From the NCBI GenBank assembly GCA_030671315.1, contig DAOUZW010000053.1:1-7309 (forward strand): a DNA stretch of 7,309 bases, written 5' to 3'. Shown in pieces: positions 1-6,543 of this stretch. The position numbers and the translations under genes are program-made. Numbering within the stretch: position 1 is the first letter of the stretch; each line of letters begins with the position of its first letter. The stretch is from Candidatus Bathyarchaeota archaeon (lineage in GTDB: Archaea > Thermoproteota > Bathyarchaeia > 40CM-2-53-6 > RBG-13-38-9). Below the pieces are notes generated by a model. It was not told the DNA's origin. It did no database searches and saw nothing but the letters and a program-made list of their open reading frames with translations.

Positions 1-23
1 TAAAGATCTTTTCTTTAGAACCC

Positions 24-53
24 ACAAAACAATATTCCTCCAGCTTTATGGAG
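24..53 (-). terminator. Possible weak terminator after the ABC operon
   Basis: On the minus strand, 11 bases after the stop of the anchored surface protein gene, CTCCA and TGGAG form a perfect 5-bp stem with a 6-base loop (53-38). It is followed within about ten bases by a short T-rich run (TTGTTTT). Archaeal termination depends mostly on the T tract, which is short here, so this is only a candidate. Confidence 0.3.
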
Positions 54-64
54 ATTTTAGAGAA

Positions 65-1051
65 TTAGGCCGGAAACTCTTCTGACTCAACGCCCCTTTT
101 TGATAGCCTCTTTATCAGTAGAGCTACGAGGAAAATGAAAATGATTATGCCGATTATCACGAAAAGGAGATTCTGTCTTATGATCTCAATTATCTTTTCA
201 GAGGTGGTCTGGGATTCTTGTACCTGTGTTTTGAAGATGTAAACCGTTAACTCTTTTTCAAATGAATGTGTCTTTGATTCTTGGTCCTGGTATTCGACTT
301 TTATTAGAATTGTATGATTTCCATCTTTCGTATGGGGACTTGTTTTCACTTCTAATGTGAATGGAGCCGGAGAGTTGGGGTCGACTTCCCCTAAATAACT
401 GGTGCTTTCAGGTTGTAAGATTAGAATGGGGTTTGGAATTATTGTGACATTTGTAAACATGGCTGGAACATTTCCCTTATTTAATAAACTTCCAGTTACG
501 GTAATCATAGATCCTACATCTGCTAGGACAGGATTGTCTCTTGTTCTTTCGTTGCCTTCATATGCAGGTTCAACCTCAACGATGAAATCGTAAGCTATCA
601 TGATTATCTGTCCTTTTGCATAGAATCCTATTGTATGAGTCTCAGAAGACGGGGAAATATAGCCAAGCCTTGTGTATGATATTGAAATATCTGCAGGGTA
701 CGCGTTCCCTGCAGCGCTCTCGGTCACAAAGATTAGAGGTTTGATCGTGATGTTTTCTCCCATGCCCATTCTTTCAATTTTCCAATTACTGGCGCCAATT
801 ACCACGGGTGAGACCGTAGTCGTCTGGGATTCTGGAAAGCTAACGCTGACATCGACGTCATATATCGGTTCAAACTCGTTAAAGATGGTGATGATGACAG
901 TTGTGTTAAATCCTGCATTCAGGGTTGTAGGCTCTCCCGTAACTTCTAATCTCGTTTGCTGTCCTGCAACATCTGTTGTCGGATTAACAAGAGATATTGA
1001 GAGAACTAGAAAGATCACACAAATCAAGTTCATATGTTTTAAGTTTGTCAA
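65..1051 (-). CDS. Secreted, C-terminally anchored beta-domain surface protein of the ABC operon
   Basis: A 328-residue envelope protein of unknown exact function. Seen: a hydrophobic signal peptide at residues 8-22 with likely cleavage near Ala29-Gly30, two beta-rich Ig/CARDB-like regions (about 34-145 and 155-272), one membrane helix at about 294-314, and a short basic tail (KRLSKR) expected inside the cell. Four N-glycosylation sequons (Asn49, 100, 201, 245) lie in the external part. This layout is typical of archaeal COG1361-style S-layer-related proteins, though I assign the family by architecture and not by a search. It starts with TTG. A GAGGA site seven bases upstream, directly after the permease stop, supports that start over the ATG at codon 7. 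It is the last gene of the operon, 12 bases after the permease gene. I infer that it is the extracytoplasmic partner of the transporter, in the place a MacA-like adaptor has in bacteria; it has no visible MacA coiled-coil hairpin. All eight arginine codons I read in it are AGA or AGG. Confidence 0.85.
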   Translation of the reverse strand: MTNLKHMNLICVIFLVLSISLVNPTTDVAGQQTRLEVTGEPTTLNAGFNTTVIITIFNEFEPIYDVDVSVSFPESQTTTVSPVVIGASNWKIERMGMGENITIKPLIFVTESAAGNAYPADISISYTRLGYISPSSETHTIGFYAKGQIIMIAYDFIVEVEPAYEGNERTRDNPVLADVGSMITVTGSLLNKGNVPAMFTNVTIIPNPILILQPESTSYLGEVDPNSPAPFTLEVKTSPHTKDGNHTILIKVEYQDQESKTHSFEKELTVYIFKTQVQESQTTSEKIIEIIRQNLLFVIIGIIIFIFLVALLIKRLSKRGVESEEFPA

Positions 1052-1058
1052 TTTTAAT

Positions 1059-1063
1059 TCCTC
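1059..1063 (-). promoter_or_regulatory. Shine-Dalgarno site that selects the TTG start of the surface protein gene
   Basis: GAGGA lies immediately after the permease stop codon and seven bases before TTG (1051-1049). The nearest in-frame ATG is 18 bases further downstream, too far from this site. The placement suggests that translation of this gene is coupled to termination on the permease gene. Confidence 0.65.
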
Positions 1064-2305
1064 TTATTCTTTTCTTAAAGCCTCAATGGGAGTGAGTTTA
1101 GATGCTCTCCAGGCAGGATACAGTCCTGCTATAATGCTAAGAGTGAATGATAGGATAAATATCTGTATAAGATTTATCGGTACAAAATAAGGAGTGAAGG
1201 ACATTCCGCCTCTTCCAAAAGGCATGATCGCAATCAAGGCATAAGCTCCGCCAAGACCGAGCAGTAGTCCCAATAGTCCACCGATGAAACCTATTGTCAT
1301 AGATTCTGAGAGAAACATGAAAAGTATGTTTCTTTTTCCACATCCTAGGGCCTTCAACAAACCAATTTCACGAGTTCTTTCCATAACAGATGTATAGAGT
1401 GTAGTAATTATTCCGACGGCTCCAACAAACATTGACACTCCAGCTATTGCTGATATGAATCCAGTGAAGGCTCCAAGAGACTCCTGTATAGTACTTGTTA
1501 TTGCCTTGGGCGAGGTAACTCCTATATTCTTTCCATAGATCTTTCTAATACTCTCTTCTACAGCATCATTCTCTTCAGGATCTCTAGTAATTGCATAGAT
1601 GCCATTATAGGATCCACCTTTATCGAATAAAGCATTGGCTGCTGATGGTGAAATATATGCCTGATTGTCGATCTGAAGGTTGCCTAGCTCCTCGATTATT
1701 CCTTTCACTTGAAAACTCTTTGTTTCAGTTTTTTCGGTTCCCCTTTCAGTTTCTACTGTCGTGTATTCAATCGATATTGTTTGGCCTCTCTTTGCAAACG
1801 GCCTGTCTAGATCTGATGGATGAGCCACGTTATAACCCAACAATATGCCTATGGAATCCTGAGTCGACACATATGATCCTGACTCAAGACTGATCTTTGG
1901 GGCAATATACTTTAACTTGTTTTGATCTATTCCAACTACGCTCATGGTTTTCTCTTCACCAGCTGACTTCAAAGATGCAACACCAGAAACATAAGGAACT
2001 GCATATGTTACACCATGAATCTTCTCAATTGTTTGAACAGTGCCAGACGTAAGCTTCATCGTAGTACTGGAAGATTGCGGTCTACCAAAACCGCCTCCGC
2101 CTCCTGAGGGAGTAACAATTAAGACATTTGCACCTAGCGATCCAAATTGTTCGGTGAAAAAATTGTCCATACCTCCGCCAAGACCATGTACAGAAGTCAT
2201 CAACGCTGCTCCCATAATTACCATCATTATTGTAAGACCTGATCTCAGCTTTCGTTCTTTGAGGGCAGCAAATGATAATCTGATCAGTTCAAAAATGCTC
2301 GTCAT
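1064..2305 (-). CDS. MacB/FtsX-type ABC transporter permease
   Basis: A 413-residue membrane subunit of a type VII (MacB/LolCE/FtsX-like) ABC system. Seen: a cytoplasmic N-terminal helix, TM1 at about 22-43, a large external domain at about 44-278 (MacB periplasmic-core-like), TM2 at 281-305, TM3 at 331-361 and TM4 at 377-396. Between TM2 and TM3 lies the family's coupling segment, ERTREIGLLKALGCGKRNI (309-327), which contacts the ATPase. The C-terminus GLYPAWRASKLTPIEALRKE is also characteristic. Members of this family usually do not move substrate through the membrane; they pass ATP-driven motion to external domains, for lipoprotein transport, peptide or drug extrusion, or control of cell-wall enzymes. 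Oddities are a glycine-rich loop near 68-75 (GGGGGFG) just after the first external strand, and a short second external loop (FGRGGMSF) at 363-370. The gene starts 8 bases after the ATPase stop, so the two are almost certainly cotranscribed. The substrate is unknown. Confidence 0.95.
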   Translation of the reverse strand: MTSIFELIRLSFAALKERKLRSGLTIMMVIMGAALMTSVHGLGGGMDNFFTEQFGSLGANVLIVTPSGGGGGFGRPQSSSTTMKLTSGTVQTIEKIHGVTYAVPYVSGVASLKSAGEEKTMSVVGIDQNKLKYIAPKISLESGSYVSTQDSIGILLGYNVAHPSDLDRPFAKRGQTISIEYTTVETERGTEKTETKSFQVKGIIEELGNLQIDNQAYISPSAANALFDKGGSYNGIYAITRDPEENDAVEESIRKIYGKNIGVTSPKAITSTIQESLGAFTGFISAIAGVSMFVGAVGIITTLYTSVMERTREIGLLKALGCGKRNILFMFLSESMTIGFIGGLLGLLLGLGGAYALIAIMPFGRGGMSFTPYFVPINLIQIFILSFTLSIIAGLYPAWRASKLTPIEALRKE

Positions 2306-2313
2306 GATTTCTT

Positions 2314-3102
2314 CTATTTCTCCTGATATTCATTAATCGATTTGGCAGACCCACTATTCTTATCAATAGAGGTATTGTGGAAAACTAGTCCGGGTGTCTC
2401 TTTTTCTACAATACCGTCTCTGAGGTGTAGAATTCGCTCTGACTTTTCAGCCAACTCAATGTTGTGAGTGACTATTACAATTGTTGTTTTTCTCTCCTCA
2501 TTCACTCTAAGGAGAAGATTTCCTATCTCCTGACCAGTTTTACTGTCAAGATTTCCAGTAGGCTCATCAGCAAGAATGAATGTGGGTTCATTGATAAGTG
2601 CTCTCGCTATTGCAACCCTCTGTTGTTCTCCTCCGCTGAGCTCTGTAGGCTTTCTATTGCCTTTCCCACGTAAACCAACTAAATCAAGTAACTCAATGGC
2701 ACGCCGTCTTCTGATTGTCTTTGGAATTCCTCTTATTATTGCAGGCAACTCAACATTCTTTGTAACTGTAGATCTGTTGATCAGATTATAGGATTGAAAG
2801 ATGAAACCAATCTTTCTGTTACGAAATCTAGATAAAGCCTCATCCTTGAGCCTTGCAATATTTATCCCATCAATGATTATCTTTCCACTGGTAGGCCTAT
2901 CTAAGGCACCCAACAAATTAAGTATAGTAGATTTTCCGCTACCTGAAGGCCCTATAATAGAAACTATCTCACCATTCCTAACCTTCAAGTTAACACCACG
3001 TAAAGCATGAACCTTGACCATTTTCCCCATGGTGAATGTCTTTTTTAGATCTACTAGTTCAATCGCAAATCCATTTATTCTATTCATCATGTCAGACATC
3101 AT
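2314..3102 (-). CDS. LolD/MacB-type ABC transporter ATP-binding protein
   Basis: A 262-residue cytoplasmic ATPase that powers the adjacent permease. All nucleotide-site motifs are present: Walker A GPSGSGKST (51-59), Q-loop Gln103 in FIFQSYNL, signature LSGGEQQR (155-162), Walker B FILADE with catalytic Glu180, D-loop NLDS (184-187) and switch His213. The stretch GNRKPTELSGGEQQRVAIAR is typical of the LolD/MacB/FtsE group. The core ends near residue 235. About 25 further polar residues follow, beyond the usual 220-235 length. The start is ambiguous, with Met at positions 1, 2, 5 and 6; I keep the first, which has a weak AAGG ten bases upstream. The first conserved strand (AIELVDLKKTF) begins near residue 13, so any of these starts gives a complete domain. 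It is the first gene of the operon and is divergent from carB. Arginine codons are mainly AGA/AGG (16 of 22 counted). Confidence 0.96.
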   Translation of the reverse strand: MMSDMMNRINGFAIELVDLKKTFTMGKMVKVHALRGVNLKVRNGEIVSIIGPSGSGKSTILNLLGALDRPTSGKIIIDGINIARLKDEALSRFRNRKIGFIFQSYNLINRSTVTKNVELPAIIRGIPKTIRRRRAIELLDLVGLRGKGNRKPTELSGGEQQRVAIARALINEPTFILADEPTGNLDSKTGQEIGNLLLRVNEERKTTIVIVTHNIELAEKSERILHLRDGIVEKETPGLVFHNTSIDKNSGSAKSINEYQEK

Positions 3103-3128
3103 TTTAGCATAGCCTTATTCGGTGGACT

Positions 3129-3137
3129 AATTATATT
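3129..3137 (-). promoter_or_regulatory. Candidate TATA box for the ABC operon
   Basis: Read on the minus strand the site is AATATAATT. Its centre is about 30 bases from the first ATG of the ATPase gene (3102), which predicts a transcript that starts within a few bases of the start codon, that is, nearly leaderless. This fits the absence of a strong Shine-Dalgarno site in front of that gene. Confidence 0.35.
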
Positions 3138-3202
3138 CAGTGGTTTTTCAGAGTTATCCATAATTTATTCCAAATTTCTTCAAAATTCGAACATATTTTT
3201 GC

Positions 3203-3244
3203 TAGCGCGCACTAAATCCCAATTATAGCCAGATAGCGCACTTA
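3203..3244. repeat. Repeated GC-rich motif in the divergent spacer, possible operator
   Basis: GCGCACT occurs at 3207-3213 and 3236-3242, each copy preceded by TAGC or TAGCGC and followed by an A or T-rich tail (TAGCGCGCACTAA and TAGCGCACTTA). The copies are 29 bases apart in the same orientation. They lie about 20 bases upstream of the candidate carB TATA box and about 65-100 bases upstream of the ABC operon TATA box. Binding by a regulator is an inference. Confidence 0.35.
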
Positions 3245-3263
3245 CTGACCAAATAGAATATTC

Positions 3264-3274
3264 TAATAATATAG
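3264..3274 (+). promoter_or_regulatory. Candidate TATA box for carB
   Basis: TAATAATATAG lies about 70 bases before the carB start. With the usual archaeal spacing of about 25 bases, transcription would begin near 3296 and leave a leader of about 45 bases. The spacer is AT-rich, so other boxes are possible and this is only the best-placed one. Confidence 0.35.
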
Positions 3275-3330
3275 TAAGGATGTTTGGATGCTAACATAAC
3301 ATTTCAAGTATGTAGTCAGAACAATAGATG

Positions 3331-3335
3331 AAGGA
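3331..3335 (+). promoter_or_regulatory. Shine-Dalgarno site that selects the carB start
   Basis: AAGGA ends six bases before the ATG at 3342, a normal spacing, but directly touches the ATG at 3336. This favours 3342 as the carB start, in agreement with the usual N-terminal length of CarB. Confidence 0.6.
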
Positions 3336-3341
3336 ATGCGT

Positions 3342-6300
3342 ATGACGAGACGAAGTGACATTCATAAGATTATGATTATTGGATCCGGACCCATTGTAAT
3401 CGGACAAGCATGTGAATTTGATTACTCTGGAACACAAGCATGCAAAGCTTTACGATCTTTAGGTTACGAGATTGTTCTTGTTAACTCAAATCCCGCAACA
3501 ATCATGACTGATCCCGCTACGGCTGACGCCACCTATATAGAACCACTCAATCTGGAAACCATGATAAAAATTATTGAAAAGGAGCGGCCAGATGCAATAC
3601 TTCCAAACCTTGGAGGGCAGACTGGCCTAAACTTGAGTTCAAGCCTCGCTCAATGTGGTGCTCTCGAAAAATATAACGTAAAAGTAATTGGGGTCAAGCC
3701 TGATGCTATTATGCGAGGTGAAGACAGGCTAGCTTTCAAACAGACTATGACGGAAATAGGTATTGAAATGCCTCAGAGTAAGATTACTTATAGTGTGGAA
3801 GAGGCTGAGGAAATTGCCGGAAAGCTAGGGTATCCAGTTGTAGTGCGCCCAGCTTACACTATGGGTGGCACCGGTGGTGGTCTCGTTTATAATGTTGAAG
3901 AATTGAGGACTGTAGCCAATCGTGGTATCAAGGCAAGTTTGATTGGACAAGTGCTTATTGAGGAATCAGTCGAAGGATGGGAAGAACTGGAACTGGAAGT
4001 AATTCGTGACTCGAAGAACCAGATGATAACAGTATGCTTTATAGAAAATGTGGATGCCATGGGGGTACACACGGGCGATTCCTATTGCACGGCACCAATG
4101 CTAACCATTGATCAAGATCTGCAAGATCGCCTTCAGCAGCTTTCCTATAAAGTGGTTGAGAAAATTGGCGTAATTGGCGGAACAAATATTCAGTTTGCCC
4201 ATGATCCAAAAACTGGTCGCATAGTCATAATCGAAATAAATCCGAGAACATCCAGATCCTCAGCACTCGCTTCAAAAGCTACTGGTTTTCCAATCGCACT
4301 AATATCAGCTAAACTAGCAGCAGGATTAACTCTTGACGAGATTCCGTATTGGCGACATGGTACTGTAGAAAAATACACACCTTACGGTGATTATGTTGTA
4401 GTTAAGTTCGCTCGGTGGGCCTTTGAAAAGTTCCGCGATGCTGAAGATCGCTTGGGAACACAGATGCGTGCCGTTGGCGAAGTTATGAGCATAGGTAAAA
4501 ATTACAAAGAAGCTTTTCAGAAATCGATTCGCTCATTAGAAAATGGACGTTTTGGACTTGGCTTTGCCAAAGACTTCAATGAGAAATCACTAGACGAATT
4601 AATGAAAAGTCTTACTTATCCAACTAGCGAGCGTCAATTTATCATGTATGAAGCGCTTCGAAAAGGCGCTGATATTCAAGAACTTTATCGGAAGACCTAC
4701 ATCAAACCTTGGTTCATTCAACAGATGAAAGAGTTAGTAGAACTAGAAGAAAAGATTCTCGAATACAAAGGTAAGAAATTACCTGATGAGCTACTCATAA
4801 ACGCGAAGAAGGACGGTTTCGCCGATAAATATTTGGCAAAGTTACTCGAAGTCAATGAAAAGGAAATCCGTGATAATCGTACGAAATTAGGGATTATAGA
4901 AGCATGGGACTTTGTACCTGTGAGTGGTGCTAAAGATGCGAGATATTACTATTCTACCTACAATGGATCAGATCGCATCACAGTTAGTGAAAGGCCCAAA
5001 GTTATGGTTCTTGGTGGTGGTCCAAATCGTATCGGGCAGGGCATTGAATTTGACTATTGCTGTGTTCATGCTGCCTTCGCCTTACGCGATTTAGACTACG
5101 AGACTATTATGGTCAATTGCAATCCAGAAACTGTCTCAACCGATTACGACACATCCGATAAACTCTACTTCGAACCACTCACTGTTGAAGACGTGGTGAG
5201 CATATATCAAAAGGAGAAACCCCTTGGGGTTATAGTCCAGTTCGGCGGTCAGACACCGCTTAATATTGCGGCAGAACTTGAAAAAACCGGAGTAAAGATT
5301 CTGGGTACAACTGTCAACTCTATAGATATTGCCTCTGACCGTGGTCGGTTCAGTCAAATGATGAAAAAATACGGAATTCCCATGTCCGAATCAGGTATCG
5401 CTAGCAGTCTAGATGAAGCTCTCGTTGTGGCAGAACGCATCGATTACCCACTTATGGTTCGACCATCCTACGTGCTAGGAGGACGAGGAATGGAAATTGT
5501 ACACGACGAAGAAGAATTGAAAATATACGTTGCCGAAGCTGTTGGGGTCACTCCAGACAGACCTATTCTCATTGACCGATACCTAGAAAACGCTATTGAG
5601 ACTGAGGCCGATGCACTTTCAGATGGACAAGATGTCTACATTCCAGCCGTAATGGAACATATTGAATATGCTGGTGTCCATTCCGGTGATGCTGCATGCG
5701 TCATACCTCCAGTAAGTTTAACCAAGAAAAATATTGACACAATTGAAGAATATACAAAACGCATTGCAAGAGAACTCAATGTTGTTGGAGTTATGAACAT
5801 CCAGTATGCCATCTGTAAAGATGTTGTTTATGTACTGGAGGCTAATCCGCGTGCTTCTAGAACGGTTCCATTGGTTTCTAAAGTGTGCAATATTCCAATG
5901 GCACGTTTAGCTACAGAACTTATGCTTGGTAAAAAAATTAAAGACCTCAATTTGAAGAACCGTCATATCCCACATTTCGGAGTAAAAGAAGCTGTTTTTC
6001 CATTCAATGCGTTCCCTGAAGTAGACCCAGTGCTTGGACCAGAAATGAAATCAACAGGCGAAGTACTTGGCATCGCTAATTCGTTTGGCTTAGCTTTTTG
6101 GAAAGCCCAAGAGGCGGTCTTGCCCCTTCCAACTGAAGGCACTGTCCTTATTACTGTCTCAGAAAACGATCGCCCTGCAGTATTAGAAGTAGCAAGACAA
6201 CTATCGAACCTTGGATTCCATATTAGGGCCACAGTGGGTACACACACTTTCCTAGAGGGCCAAAATATCCAATCACAGGTCATACTCAAAGAGCATGAAG

Positions 6301-6539
6301 GTAGGCCAAATATCACTGACGCCATAGAGAATGGTGATATTCAACTCGTCATTAACACTCCATCTGGAAAAATGAGTATACATGACGATTCATACATACG
6401 CAAGGCAGCTATTCGACATAGGATACCTTATATCACAACGTTACAGGCTGCTTTGGCTGCCGCTAAAGGAATTGCAGCCTACCGTGAGGGCAAATCAGTT
6501 GTCAAATCCCTTCAAAGCTACCATGCAGATATTGTTTAA
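3342..6539 (+). CDS. carB: Carbamoyl-phosphate synthase large subunit
   Basis: CarB makes carbamoyl phosphate from bicarbonate, two ATP and ammonia channelled from the CarA glutaminase; the product feeds pyrimidine and arginine synthesis in the cytoplasm. From this start it has 1065 residues, full length for the family (about 1070). Domains: N-terminal carboxyphosphate half with GSGPIVIGQACEFDYSGTQA near 15-34 and an ATP-grasp with VRPAYTMGGTGGG (168-180) and IIEINPR; oligomerisation region about 400-548; second half with GGGPNRIGQGIEFDY (558-572), MVRPSYVLGGRGM and VLEANPRASR; C-terminal MGS-like allosteric domain from about 934, with ATVGT and INTPSG. Residues matching the E. coli ornithine contacts Glu783, Asp791 and Glu892 appear kept. 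The start at 3342 gives MTRRSDIHKI, which matches the usual CarB N-terminus, and has AAGGA six bases upstream; the ATG at 3336 would abut that site. No carA lies nearby. Arginine codons are mostly CGN (39 of 53, counted from 3336), unlike the neighbouring operon. Confidence 0.97.
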   Translation: MTRRSDIHKIMIIGSGPIVIGQACEFDYSGTQACKALRSLGYEIVLVNSNPATIMTDPATADATYIEPLNLETMIKIIEKERPDAILPNLGGQTGLNLSSSLAQCGALEKYNVKVIGVKPDAIMRGEDRLAFKQTMTEIGIEMPQSKITYSVEEAEEIAGKLGYPVVVRPAYTMGGTGGGLVYNVEELRTVANRGIKASLIGQVLIEESVEGWEELELEVIRDSKNQMITVCFIENVDAMGVHTGDSYCTAPMLTIDQDLQDRLQQLSYKVVEKIGVIGGTNIQFAHDPKTGRIVIIEINPRTSRSSALASKATGFPIALISAKLAAGLTLDEIPYWRHGTVEKYTPYGDYVVVKFARWAFEKFRDAEDRLGTQMRAVGEVMSIGKNYKEAFQKSIRSLENGRFGLGFAKDFNEKSLDELMKSLTYPTSERQFIMYEALRKGADIQELYRKTYIKPWFIQQMKELVELEEKILEYKGKKLPDELLINAKKDGFADKYLAKLLEVNEKEIRDNRTKLGIIEAWDFVPVSGAKDARYYYSTYNGSDRITVSERPKVMVLGGGPNRIGQGIEFDYCCVHAAFALRDLDYETIMVNCNPETVSTDYDTSDKLYFEPLTVEDVVSIYQKEKPLGVIVQFGGQTPLNIAAELEKTGVKILGTTVNSIDIASDRGRFSQMMKKYGIPMSESGIASSLDEALVVAERIDYPLMVRPSYVLGGRGMEIVHDEEELKIYVAEAVGVTPDRPILIDRYLENAIETEADALSDGQDVYIPAVMEHIEYAGVHSGDAACVIPPVSLTKKNIDTIEEYTKRIARELNVVGVMNIQYAICKDVVYVLEANPRASRTVPLVSKVCNIPMARLATELMLGKKIKDLNLKNRHIPHFGVKEAVFPFNAFPEVDPVLGPEMKSTGEVLGIANSFGLAFWKAQEAVLPLPTEGTVLITVSENDRPAVLEVARQLSNLGFHIRATVGTHTFLEGQNIQSQVILKEHEGRPNITDAIENGDIQLVINTPSGKMSIHDDSYIRKAAIRHRIPYITTLQAALAAAKGIAAYREGKSVVKSLQSYHADIV

Positions 6540-6543
6540 AAGT

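Noticed and set aside
1..19. Inverted repeat TAAAGA/TCTTTA at the left edge
   Set aside because: Very AT-rich, short stem at the window edge; not distinguishable from background, and the neighbouring gene is not visible.
672..1190. Plus-strand open frame of 172 codons across the surface protein and permease genes
   Set aside because: It lies antisense to two well-supported genes, spans their junction and has no recognisable protein features.
3168..3189. Imperfect tandem 11-mers (TTCCAAATTTC, TTCAAAATTCG) in the spacer
   Set aside because: Only 8 of 11 positions match, in AT-rich sequence where such similarity is expected by chance.
3336..3341. ATG at 3336 as the carB start, two codons earlier
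   Set aside because: It touches the AAGGA ribosome site with no spacing, and it gives a longer N-terminus than the usual CarB pattern; 3342 fits both better.
5963..6325. Minus-strand open frame of 120 codons inside carB
   Set aside because: It is antisense to a conserved part of carB, and its composition looks like a shadow of the real frame.
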